A stretch of 64,000 bases of DNA, from NCBI GenBank assembly GCA_021292105.1, contig CM037872.1:11930791-11994790 (forward strand), given 5' to 3'. The translations under genes were made by a program, and so were the position numbers. Below, in pieces: positions 32,830 through 43,030 of the stretch; positions within the stretch are counted from its first letter, which is position 1; each line of letters begins with the position of its first letter. This DNA comes from Anadara kagoshimensis (lineage: Eukaryota > Mollusca > Bivalvia > Arcoida > Arcidae). The notes under the pieces are model-generated. The model saw only the letters and a list, made by a program, of their open reading frames with translations. It was not told the DNA's origin and searched no databases.

Positions 32830-33005
32830 CCAGTTTTTATTTACAACATTAGGCTGCTGTTTCGGAATGCAATTCATTATCATTAGTGCTTAGATAATAA
32901 TAGTGAAACCAATTATTTCCAAGATGTTGAAAAGATAACCAAATGACCAAAATATATTTTACCAAATTAAGCTAAGGAAATACTTTGCATGAGGGAATAT
33001 ATCTT
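32830..33005 (-). mobile_element. PLE terminal segment with decayed hammerhead motif
   Basis: Same family as 40978-41210 (GACCAAAATATATTTTACCA, AAGCTAAGGAAATACTTTGC). The hammerhead region at 32846-32890 keeps stem I strand AGCACTA and GAAAC on the minus strand, but the CTGATGAG core is mutated, so it should not cleave. Confidence 0.6.
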
Positions 33006-33280
33006 AGTTTTGAGGAAAAAGTTGACCTCCTAAATAGGAGATGGTTACTACCCGACCCTATTTCCCCGGTGATTCGGACAAGGATTAGTATGCTTGTTTT
33101 GATTTTATAAATTTATAATTCTAAAAAAAATGTCGCTAACTCACATCTAAAGTAAGAGGAAGGGCCAATAAATTTATATACTAGTAATGGTTTTGAAGTT
33201 CACGTGTCTAACCTAACTTGTCAGTTTTTACTTTGCTTCTGCATTGTGATTCGGACATGGATTAGTATGTTTGTTTTTGT
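33006..33280 (+). mobile_element. PLE 3' UTR fragments, two pieces
   Basis: AAATAGGAGATGGTTACTAC then GATTCGGACAAGGATTAGTA (33030-33100), followed by a second piece with CACGTGTCTAACCTAACTTG, TTTTTACTTTGCTTCTGCAT and CATGGATTAGTATG (33198-33275). Confidence 0.6.
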
Positions 33281-35010
33281 TTGATACACCTTTACATAGA
33301 ACACATGTTAGCTAAGTGTCTTGCTTAGCACTTGAGCATAAAGCAATTTCCACAGGCAGATGCAAGTGTGGCAAAGTTTGTCGATTGGTGGTTGTTATTG
33401 GGATGGCTTGGACCTTCATTAGGATTTTAACCACACCACCGATATAATTTAGTGTCCGTCCAGTCAGTGATTTTATTATCAGTGGCACAATAATATGGTT
33501 GTGATCTCTTGTCTTGTTTCATTGCTATTGTATTGATTCATGTTTCTGGTTTCATCACATTTTTAAAAATTCTTATTACTTTCTACTATTGAAATAATAT
33601 ATAACAGAAGATTTTTGTACTTAATGTTGAGAGGAAACCGGTTTGGGCCAACAGAGATCTTTGGGATCCGGAATGGATTGTATATGTCAACCTCATCTGT
33701 GTACCAGATGTCTTTATATTAGCACAAAATATGAAAAGTTGAAGAAAGAAAAAATCATCTGGAAAACATGTACTTGGCAACAGCGAGCTTAACCATTAAC
33801 GTGAAATTTTACTTATTCATTATATCTTATGGTCTAATAAAAATGTAAAAAGGCTCTTGCATATTTATCTCATGTGTGTTTATTTGTGTTTTAGATATAG
33901 TTCAACTAAACATGACTAAATAAACTTAACACTGCACAGCAATTCCTAGTTTTTTTAAATATGCTTGGAACTATATTGTATAAAAATGCAATTGACCAAT
34001 GTTTTATTTTGTAATTGATCCTAATTAAAATTTTATAAATACATAATATTTAACCAATGCTCTTTAACTTACTTTATTTTAGAAGACTCAATAATAAAAT
34101 TGTGTATTGTAATAAAGAACCATATTTTCCTTTTTGGCGACATGAAGATTTGTTCCAATGTTAAAACTTCTTATAATATATCTGAACTGCAACTTTAAGG
34201 GATATAAAAGCACGGTAGACTGAAAACCTAATTTTATCGAAAGTCACTAGAAAGCAATCTACAAGTAACCCAACGAATATGAAAAGTTTTTAGGTATACC
34301 CGCGTACATTGATACATTTAAAAATTGTGAACACCTGGAAGCCCTGATGAAAGCAAAACCCGACTTTAAACAATATATTTGCAGAATTTAAATACCAGTT
34401 CAACGAAAGATAACTCGTTTATGTCATCTAGATGAAACCATAACTAGAACTAAAGTAAGAATAATCTGTACACTACAAACGATTTAACGCATATATGATG
34501 TATAATAGCGACGTTATTAGAAGGTTTTATCTAATTCAGCTGTTCCTACCTATTTTAGTACATTCTGTAACACTATTTTGTATGATAAAGTGCTTCATTC
34601 TGAAGTCACAAATACAAACACAACAACGGCATTCTAAATCACATCGCATTCCTATTTTTATGAAATCGAAATAATAAAAAATAATATTATAACATGACTC
34701 GAGTTTTCCTTCATATGAAACATGAAGAGAGCCATACGTAGTATACCAAACGATATATCCATGGCTGTTCCGTTTTAATGAGATACTCCCTTACTTATCT
34801 TACGACGTCATACTATGTAAAGCGAACAATGTGACGTAATTTTCACTCACAAAATCATATATTTCTTACGAGATAATCTCAACAGTCGATTCGTTTCAGT
34901 GAACCGTTTTTGCAATTAACAATAGTAAAATGTACTACCGAAGAAGGAATTCGCAATGTTGATTTCAATATTTTATTCAAGTCATGTAAGAATTGACATG
35001 ATAAACATTC
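33281..35010. other. Non-coding stretch between C1q genes 2 and 3
   Basis: No gene recognised. 34200-34600 carries blocks shared with 24420-24650 and 29085-29300. The remainder shows nothing I can name. Confidence 0.4.
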
Positions 35011-35128
35011 ATCGTCGAATAATACACGGGCCGTCGTTAACATGAAGCGAGTATATCAGTCGGTGGCAAAGCCGCCTCATAATTTAATCTGCCGCATGTG
35101 AACCCCGGCCCGTGTATTATTCGACGAT
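35011..35128. repeat. Hairpin with 22-bp perfect arms
   Basis: The arm ATCGTCGAATAATACACGGG plus CC (35011-35032) is repeated in reverse complement at 35107-35128, with a 74-bp loop. Likely the remains of a palindromic transposable element. Confidence 0.85.
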
Positions 35129-36235
35129 ATACCACGGGTTAATGTTGTTTATTTCTTAATTAATAAATTATAAATTTAATCATACATTTAGTTTGCGTTT
35201 TGTATGAGGTAACACACACGACGTCTGCTTCTGTATTGGTACGAAATCATAAAAAAATTATTAAAGCCTTTTAATACATTTCATTTCTGTCGCTTGAATC
35301 CTCAACTCGAACTACATATTTAAGTATGATATAAGTTGTCTACTGTATTTTCTAAAATTGAGTATACATGGTTTTTATTATATACTTCTTTTAATTGAAA
35401 ATGTTTTCATTTACTATCAATAAAATGCATTGACCTAACAGAATTATATTTTTAATTAAAAACATCATTGTTCAGGTTTTCTGTTTATAAAGAAATTTTG
35501 CGAAAATTTTGGAAATTTCATCAAGTTTATACACCAATCGGGCCTCATTCAAAGTAAAATCAAGGTATTTAGGGTCAGGTAGGTGATTGTTTGGTTTTTT
35601 CCAGGTGTTGACACCATGAATATTTTAATTATGACATAACATTTATAGTTGTTTGGGGTAAGAAAGTACAGAAGGGATAAATTTGACATAGTTATATTTA
35701 TTGTTTTGTTAAAAAGTTAAAAAAGTGCTCTGTGTACAGAATTAAATTCATTTTTAGATGAAAGAAAACTATTTTTCCTAATAGGTCAGTATATTTTGTA
35801 TCAAGTTTTGACAATTTTCTGCAAGTTTGTTGGAAAATACGATTTTATTCTTGCATTTTCCATGTGCACTGAATTTGTCGAAATACAGTTACTGTTCATT
35901 GACGCTCCATGTTTCTTTAAAAGAGTATTGTTTAATTGACATCATCACACATTATACATGATGGAACATGAAATAAACCGTTTTTCCCAGCTCGACTTTA
36001 TTCATTCAATGTAGGAGGTACCAAATCTACTCCTTCCACAATCACAGCACGATATCGCCTGTGTACGCAAAAATCAATTGGCATATTCATGACGTATTCA
36101 AGCATTTAATTCGAGTCTACGTCGTGTTTACGCTGCATACATTTTACATTAAATAGTTTATTATAAGTTAAGATTATTTTGCGTAAACATATACATCTGT
36201 TTATGTAATGCTTTACACACGAGCATATGTGATGT

Positions 36236-36570
36236 CTTTATTTCTATAGAAAATCAAATGAAATTTGATAATGTTTGATAATGTTCACTAAGTTGTACTT
36301 TTTTGCACTATGGGGACTTTACATGGCGAAAATAGCGATGTTTGCACCGGAAGTGATGTCCATGGTGACGTTTTGCATCATATGTGCAACAGGATCAGCC
36401 ATTTGCTTGGCTTTTTAGCATGTTAAATCCCTGTAGTGCCTACGCTTCACTCTGTGCAGGAATATTTTAGGCTAATCGTCGATGCGCATACAGATTCCCT
36501 GTAACGACCGGGTACAAATAAGTAAAAAAAATCAATCTTTATTCAAATTGATTTGATTTTTAATAGTTGT
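36236..36570. mobile_element. Decayed copy of the terminal-inverted-repeat element of 48369-48841
   Basis: Shares ACCGGAAGTGATGTCC, TGGTGACGTTTTGC, CATGTTAAATCCC, GATGCGCATACAGATT and CGGGTACAAATAAG in the same order as 48369-48841. The outer inverted repeats are largely gone. Confidence 0.75.
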
Positions 36571-36800
36571 AAATAGTTATTACCTGTTACAAACAGACTG
36601 ACTTGAACAGTAAAACATAAAAAGGATCATTGAAGTTCCTACCTCGTGCCCCTTGTGTAAATTAAAGACTAAATGTATCTTCGGATATCTAAGTTCTTAT
36701 CTTTTCTATCAGTAATAAGTATAGTAAGACATCTTGCATTAAACCAATTGATAAGAAAGTAATTTGAATATACAAATCAAAGTTTTCAACATATTTTTAA

Positions 36801-37133
36801 ATGAAAACATCAACGATGGCACTTGCGTTTATTGTGCTGACTTGCTTCCTAATTCAGAACTCCAATGCATATAAATCATCTGATGACACGATGCAAGCTT
36901 TACTGGAAAGATTGCAAAAGTTAGAAGAATTGGATCAAGAACGCCAGTTACAAATTCATGTATATCAAGAGAAAGTAATTAGCTAAGAAGAAACAATCAA
37001 CAGGGGGAAACAATCAACAGAGTGAAAAAGAACAATTTAATGCAAGAAGAACGCATCTTAAAACTGGAAACGACCTTAAAAGTTTCTGATAGGAACGATT
37101 CTAATGTTAACACTTCCATCCGAAAACGAGCTG
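36801..37133 (+). pseudogene. C1qDC gene 3, exon 1, broken
   Basis: It starts MKTSTMALAFIVLTCFLIQN, a signal peptide homologous to genes 1 and 2, then a coiled coil (MQALLERLQKLEELDQERQL). A stop (TAA, 36984-36986) replaces the QA-preceding codons of gene 1 (ISC: ATTAGCTAAG against ATTAGACAAG). Just after it, a local duplication of GAAACAATCAACAG has shifted the frame. Downstream homology continues (NLMQEERILKLETTLKVS, SIRKRAG) to a donor G|GTATGT at 37133. Two independent lesions make an intact full-length product unlikely unless an unrecognised exon is used. Confidence 0.8.
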
Positions 37134-37779
37134 GTATGTATAAGTAATTCGTTTTAGAGTTAAAAAAAAACAAGATAAGATATAGCCTATAGCTTCGCAG
37201 TTATTGCTTTGTACAACTTCAGTTACAAAAACGTTTTATACACCACCGCTTATCTCATGATGCATTATACAAAACGCTTCGCGTTCATTCACAGATGTAA
37301 ATTTGTTCCACTGTTAGTTTGTTTCCAGATCATAAATTGAGAATAGATAAAACATGTTTTTGCTCAGTTATTTTGTCCTAGACGTGGATCCGGTCAAGTT
37401 TTCAGAACAAACACATATTTAGTTTCCAGAGAGCAAACATTACCTTTTCAACAGATGGCGGATTATCATTTCATGTATTACATCTGACCTGAATTACCTA
37501 TAATATAATTTGAGTATATCCATTTGAAAAAATAAATATTAATATATTTTACTTTGCTTGATTTTGGTACATTCATACGCTGGCATCATTTTAAAATCAC
37601 ATGTTATGTAATATTTTATTTATCTAGTATGATTGAATTGTATAATTAAAATGATTTCGCAAAATAATAGTACTGTAACAATCCGAGGTTTAAAATTCCA
37701 GCGGAACCAAGCGAAACTTGGATTGTTGATTTCACTAAACAGTGAAATAACAATCTTTTAATCTAAAGGAATCATTCGA

Positions 37780-37935
37780 ATCGATGTTAAAATCACAACC
37801 CCAAAAGCCAACTAAAAACTTTGAAAACTAATGAAATGAGGTTTACAGGTGAACATTAACAAGGGAAGTGAAGCTGGGTGTTCCAGAATAGTAAACATCT
37901 ACTGTTTAGCTAGCTATATCCACCAGGTGTATATT
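37780..37935 (-). mobile_element. PLE 3' UTR fragment in C1q intron (orthologous to 2690-2845)
   Basis: ATCACAACCCCAAAAGCCAA, AGGGAAGTGAAGCTGGGTG, CAGAATAGTAAACATCTACT, TTTAGCTAGCTATATCCACC; same location before the C1q exon as in the paralogues. Confidence 0.65.
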
Positions 37936-38023
37936 GTTTTAAATGGTTTATTTAAATTCTCAGGGATATAAAGAGTGCAAGTTGGTACCATTGTAATATT
38001 ATTTTTTTCTTTTTTTCTTCAAG

Positions 38024-38430
38024 AAATAAACGATGGGGTGCCGACATCCGTTTCATTCAGCGCATGGCCAATTTATGACATTGTGGACGTCCCAGACGGT
38101 CATCTTATCAAAATGACCGACATCAAACTTAATGAAGGAAATGGTTATAATGTTAATGATGGTATATTCTTTTGTCCAAGATCAGGATTATATCTGTTCC
38201 AATGGATTGCTATGGCTTCACCTACAAAAGAATTGCGTCTAAAGCTGATGGTAAATTGTGTTTTTCATTCAAGGATTTACGCTTTTTTACAACCAAGTTA
38301 CCAAATGTCTTCGAATTCAGCTCTTGTTCGATTAAATGCCGGTGACCACGTATTTGTAGAAAGTGGATATGGAACATCCTCATTCCATGCCGATTACTGT
38401 TCATTTTTTGGTGTATGGTTTTCGGATTAA
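38024..38430 (+). CDS. C1qDC gene 3, exon 2: intact C1q domain
   Basis: Acceptor with a long pyrimidine tract ending CTTCAAG at 38023. The phase 1 frame reads EINDGVPTSVSFSAWPIYDI, then GIFFCPRSGLYLFQWIAMAS, LALV-like SALVRLNAGDHVFVES and terminal CSFFGVWFSD before TAA. Length is 407 nt as in genes 1 and 2. Normally conserved positions have changed (FHWSAM to FQWIAM; SGVRLSD to FGVWFSD; MVNGV to MVNCV), consistent with relaxed constraint after loss of exon 1, although the frame itself is still open. It may therefore be part of a recent pseudogene. Confidence 0.75.
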
Positions 38431-38432
38431 GA

Positions 38433-38438
38433 AATAAA
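38433..38438 (+). terminator. poly(A) signal of C1qDC gene 3
   Basis: AATAAA two bases after the stop; conserved arrangement. Confidence 0.5.
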
Positions 38439-38553
38439 TTCTGCTCAAGTTAGAATAATCTGTACATTGTAATTTATATAATGCATATATATTGAATAAC
38501 TTCGACGTTTTGGGGCTGAATTGTATATTTCAGCAATAATACACTCTTGATAA

Positions 38554-38597
38554 TTTAGAAATCTACTACATTGTTCCTTTTGTAGTAGATTTCTAAA
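38554..38597. repeat. Perfect 17-bp hairpin
   Basis: TTTAGAAATCTACTACA and its reverse complement flank a 10-bp loop. It sits directly left of a larger inverted-repeat element. Confidence 0.8.
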
Positions 38598-38610
38598 ATT
38601 TTTTTTACCA

Positions 38611-38998
38611 GAAATACTAGGTTTTTAAAAACTCGACAATTTACGGTTGAGTTTTTCCTTTTGAAAATGCGTGTAACAGGCGTGATATTTATATTCCTAT
38701 GCCACTAATAATCAAAATACAAGTCATAAAAATGCTCGGTCACACAATACTGTTCTATTTGAACTGAGGTGAATATAGTTTGCTTTGAACAATGCTGAAC
38801 TATTCACAGCCTAATATGCCTCCTCAATAATCTAGTAATATAGAAACGTGGCTTTTTTAAAAAAAAATCTTACCTTGGATCTTTGGTAGCCTTAAAATAT
38901 AAACTAGCACGACTGGTACACGCATTTTTAAAATGAAAATAAATCATAGAAAACCCCAACCGTTAATTGTCGAGTTTTCAAAAAACCTCATATTTCTT
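38611..38998. mobile_element. Inverted-repeat (MITE-like) element, about 390 bp
   Basis: The left arm 38611-38656 (GAAATACTAGGTTTTTAAAA, ACTCGACAATTTACGGTTGA) is matched in reverse complement by 38949-38998 (CAACCGTTAATTGTCGAGTT, AAAAACCTCATATTTC). No ORF lies inside. Target duplication not clear. Confidence 0.65.
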
Positions 38999-39648
38999 TA
39001 ACTAACTCTGGCCCCTGTGCACTGCTCTATGGCGTTGAATATATTAATATCTTTTCATTTTTTTTTAAATTAATTCGTTACACAAAGTGAAAATCATCTT
39101 TCCCCGACACGTGTATTTTTGCACAATTTCCATAAAATATGCAACAAATATTTTTAAAATTCTTAAATTATCAATTCCTGCTTTATTTTTGTTTATAAAT
39201 CTTCACACTTGTGTAGGTAATTTCATAATTATACCCCTCTTTCACGTTTTTCAACCAAATGGGTTTCACTTAAATTTTCCTACTTAGATGACCTTTAAGT
39301 CGAGTAATCAACATTGAAAAATGTCACGGGGTCATTTGGAAACGAATAACCCGTGTAACGACAGACTTGGCACGTTAATAATCGATTCGTCTTTCCTATT
39401 GCTCTGAGTGCATTGCAATTATTTTTTAATTTTTTAGCACTTCAACTATAGTTTGTGTCGTCTTGATATAAGTGCTCTAGTATTCATCGGAGAAAAATAC
39501 TCAAGAACACAAGTATCAGCTGTCAGCCTGATATGATTAGATGGTACTCGCAACACACTACTGCAAGTGATTACATAGAGTTATGCCGCTTACTATGGCT
39601 AAAAGAAAAATAGATGTGTATCTGTCTGCTCTGCTATTGATTATAAGA
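38999..39648. other. Intergenic stretch
   Basis: No gene seen. 39087-39287 is an open frame of hydrophobic AT-rich codons without family features, which I do not accept. Confidence 0.4.
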
Positions 39649-39991
39649 GTTGAGTTGAGTAGTGGTTTTCACGTGCCAGTCAAGATTATTTCGCTTATAT
39701 ATAGAAGTCACAAGCTATAGGCGAAGGTGCAGAAATTTTGCATGTGCGTTGCGCTGATTATAGCATTATACAGCAGGGTTTTTTCGCGTGCCAAGACAAC
39801 GCGACACGGGACCTCGTTTAAGTTCCCATCCGAAAGAACCGTGACTTTCATTTCGTAATGCAGAGTGCTTGGCGAAAGACCAGGCATCACCCACTTTCAC
39901 TTTCATTTCTTGGGTCAGTCCCGGCCGGGATCGAACCCACAATTTCCGACTTACGGAGCGGGCACTCTAGTAACTAAGCTACCACAGTGAT
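39649..39991 (-). mobile_element. Full-length tRNA-derived SINE with 15-bp target duplication
   Basis: CTATTGATTATAAGA occurs at 39634-39648 and again at 39992-40006, bracketing the element exactly. On the minus strand it begins with a tRNA-like head (CACTGTGGTAGCTTAGTTAC, A box; GGGTTCGATCCC-like B box) and continues to the tail GACTGGCACGTG. This is the best-defined insertion of the family. Confidence 0.9.
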
Positions 39992-40006
39992 CTATTGATT
40001 ATAAGA

Positions 40007-40977
40007 AGTACACGACATCTTTAATTAGTTGTTTTAGCATATATACTGATAACTTTGGAAGACTAAGAGAATTTAGTTGCTTTGTCTGGAACTATTCTTT
40101 TTATTGATGATTAGACAACGACCAAATGAAGCGGAAACTAAACTTTTGAAAATATTTCGTATGTGTAGAATTTTTAAAAATATTTTTGAAAACCATGTCA
40201 GCACGAAATAAAAAATGTAATATAAGTTCAGATGTACATTTTGTAAAATTGAAAAACAACCGTTTCCAAATATTCCTTTTACTGTAAAACTTATTTTCGC
40301 GTGCGATTTATTCTCGTTATTTTTGCGAGTTCGAAAAAATCGCGAAAAAGCACACTTAGCGTGAATGGGTTTATTTGTTCACAGTCTAAGAATAACGACA
40401 ATGTTTTTACTAGCCTTTAATTGTGCGCCGATCTGCTGAAAATACCAAGCGGTAAAACACGACTTCACTTCCTCCTTGATCTGAGCAATGCTAGAAAGAT
40501 CTAAGGACTGTAACTGTCCTGTACAACCTCCTGTGGTGAATTTTATCTTGATCCAAACATTTGTAACAAGTCGAAAGGCTAGATTCTAATATGTCTAATT
40601 TTTAATCGTTTTAGTCACGTAACTCTCAGTTCAAATTTTGGTACGTGATCGGAAATGGTAGTAGGTCTAGAAAATTTAGATATACTATTAAATGATCAAA
40701 TCTTTTAGACAATAAATATATTTTTTCATTTAATTTAACTAAAAAGGGACCAATATATACAAAAATTACGAGAACTACGTCTTGAAAGTGATGGTTGGTT
40801 CACAGCTGTATTCACGTTCATATAAAAGGCCTGTTCGAATCGGTGTAAGATGCGATTCTGTCAGTTGAAAAAAGTGGCAGCTGTTGCTCCTTTTGTGGGG
40901 GTTGGTTCACAGCTGTCGGCCGACATTCGTGCTTTAGACAAAAATTATGAAATTATTAGGACAAATGATGGATTTTA
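40007..40977. other. Intergenic stretch
   Basis: No gene seen. 40280-40375 has a run of TTTTCGCG-type words (CGTGCGATTTATTCTCG, TCGCGAAAAAGC) reminiscent of a short DNA-transposon-derived repeat; a related CGCGAAAA-rich stretch is at 49750-49900. Confidence 0.35.
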
Positions 40978-41210
40978 TTAATTACATATTATACCAGTTT
41001 CAATTTTACAGCACTACACGGCCGTTTCGGAATACAATTCCTCATCAGTAGTGCTTGGACCAAAATTATGAAACAAAAATTATTTTGAAGATGGTGAAAA
41101 GCTACCCAAAGGACCAAAATATATTTTACCAAATTAAGCTAAGGAAATACTTTGCATGAGGGAGTATTCCTTAGTTTTTGAGAAATTTCAATTGATTTCA
41201 ATTAATTGAT
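40978..41210 (-). mobile_element. PLE terminal segment with hammerhead motif
   Basis: Well-preserved copy of the family seen at 1-199, 57150-57270 and 59210-59520. It contains a hammerhead motif (41010-41055) and the flank ACCAAAATATATTTTACCAA, AAGCTAAGGAAATACTTTGC. Confidence 0.7.
41010..41055 (-). ncRNA. Hammerhead ribozyme motif (PLE type), copy 1
   Basis: Minus strand in order: stem I AGCACTA; core CTGATGAG; stem II GGAAT-TGT-ATTCC; core GAAAC; minimal stem III with GGCC loop; triplet GTG; stem I TAGTGCT, fully paired over 7 bp. All core bases are present except the cleavage triplet, which reads GTG where NUH (GTC in related copies) is needed, so self-cleavage is expected to be lost. Confidence 0.8.
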
Positions 41211-41499
41211 TTCTAAAATTATATTCATTTCTGGACACATTCATATGAAAAGACCTGTCCGAAATCGGTGTGGGATGAAATTCTGTCAGTTGAGAATGTA
41301 GCAGGTGTTGCTTTTTGTGTTTTGTTTTTCATATTATGATTATCTCGCTCGCTTCTTTACACGGGATCGCGCATTAGATATTGATTGACATTCATTTTTA
41401 ATGTAGGGAAATTGAAAAAAAGAAAAAAGTGGAATAATCATTAACGTAAACTAGGACAATGTGCAAAATGTTTTCCCTCTTAAAAATTCCTGGAAATTG

Positions 41500-41833
41500 A
41501 GTTGGGTAATGGTGTTTAACGTCCCAGTTAAGAATATTTTACTTATATCGAGACGTCGCCATCTATAGGCGAAGGTGCAGAAAGTTTTTGCCTGTGCGTT
41601 GCGCTGATGGCATAATACAGCAGGGTTCTTTAGCGTGCAAAGCCCACCACGGGACCTCTTTTATTTAAAGTTCCCATCCGAAAGGACCGTGACTTTTATT
41701 TCGTGATGCCGAGTGCTTGGCGAAAGAACAGTCACAACCCACTTTCAAGTCTTGGGTCAGACCCGGCCGGGGATCGAACCCACGAACTCCCACTTACGGA
41801 GCGAACACTCTACCAACTGAGCTACTGCAGTGG
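41500..41833 (-). mobile_element. Full-length tRNA-derived SINE with 12-bp target duplication
   Basis: TCCTGGAAATTG at 41488-41499 and 41834-41845 brackets the element. The minus-strand head CCACTGCAGTAGCTCAGTTG carries the A box and GGTTCGATCCCCGG the B box; the body is as in the other copies. The tail is CTGGGACGTTAAACACCATT. Confidence 0.92.
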
Positions 41834-42349
41834 TCCTGGAAATTGTCCAAAGCTGTAGGTCATACACGATTATCTGTTTTATTAGGCTAGAATATCAACT
41901 GTTTTGCAATAACTAATGGCAATTAAAATCTTTGTTAAAATAATGGCTTCATTTAACATTCAAATCTTTATTAAATAAAATTATTTCCTATGGGAATTTG
42001 ACACACAACAGAAAATTATATGTCTTTTTTTAGAAGAAAAACAGAAATATTGTCCCCACAGACCCAAGTTATTAACTAGGAATTAAAATCTCTTGCTATA
42101 AGGTGACCAGGTCAGTTACAGTGGGTGAAACAATTTATTCTGTAACGTTTGTACATTTTTTAACAGATAGACTTTTTTCAGCAAAAGTACCATTGCGCAG
42201 ATCAATATTAATCTTGTTAATTTAGACTGTCTTTAAAATGACAAGAATCAAGTTTATGTATCTACCTTCAGTCCAAAGGATGGTTTATATATATTGAGTA
42301 AGGAATAAAGTAAAAGTCAAGGTTCTTTCACTATCAAACATACAGTTAA

Positions 42350-42545
42350 GGCCAATGTGTTTAACACTTTAGTGCCGAATCGGCAACTCATCTCGGCTGC
42401 ACGGAATTAACGTCTCGGTCCCTAGTTATCTATACTCGGTACCTTTTCAGCAGCTGATGTCCACAGCTCGGCAACTTTTCAGCTGCTCGGCACCTTTTCG
42501 GTCACTCGACCCGACTGCAGTCTACGTATAACGTCATATTTTGGA
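42350..42545 (+). repeat. Dispersed repeat 'R4' copy
   Basis: Contains TTTAACACTTTAGTGCCGAA, TCGGCAACTC and several CTCGGCAxCTTTTC words. Related material, with TTAACAC, GTGCCGAAT and a closing AACTTT...GACAGG...TGTACT segment, lies at 45880-46100, 61740-61950, 62630-62850 and 63785-63945. Class unknown. Confidence 0.5.
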
Positions 42546-42784
42546 GAAAAAATCGTGAAATTTTGGAGTTAATAAAAGAGATATTAATAGGGCAATATTA
42601 TTAACAGAGGAGATATTATTCGTATATATCAAATGTGTCAGTGAACGCCGAAAAGGTGTTGAAAGTCTTGTATTGAAGCCAGGTATCGGATGATGGCAGC
42701 GGATTAACAGATAAGGGTTACTACACCTGATGTTTACCTGTTTAGGTGCATCTAAGGACTAAAATATGTTTCAACTGCGATGAT

Positions 42785-43030
42785 CTTAGGCCAAAACTTT
42801 GGAACTGACAAGTCAGGTTAGACACATGAACTGCCACAAGGGAAGTGAGGCCGTATGCTCCGGAAGGGTCAGACCATCCTGTTTAGCTAGTTACACTCGT
42901 CACGTGTGTAATCAAAATTGTGTGAAAAAGGCATGGAGCTATGGACTTCAAATATATATTCAGGGCAATCCTGGACACTTATTAACAATGCTGTGATGAC
43001 GGCCATAAATCGTTTTGGGGACCTTGATAT
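42785..43030 (-). mobile_element. PLE 3' end fragment
   Basis: GAACTGACAAGTCAGGTTAG, GAAGTGAGGCCGTATGCTCC, CACGTGTGTAATCAAAATTG and GATGACGGCCATAAATCG, in order; reverse-oriented PLE C-terminus and 3' UTR. Confidence 0.7.

Noticed and set aside
42799..42996. 65-codon frame with several Cys, similar to one at 59088
   Set aside because: Both are translations of reverse-oriented PLE 3' UTR; similarity reflects the repeat, not a protein family.
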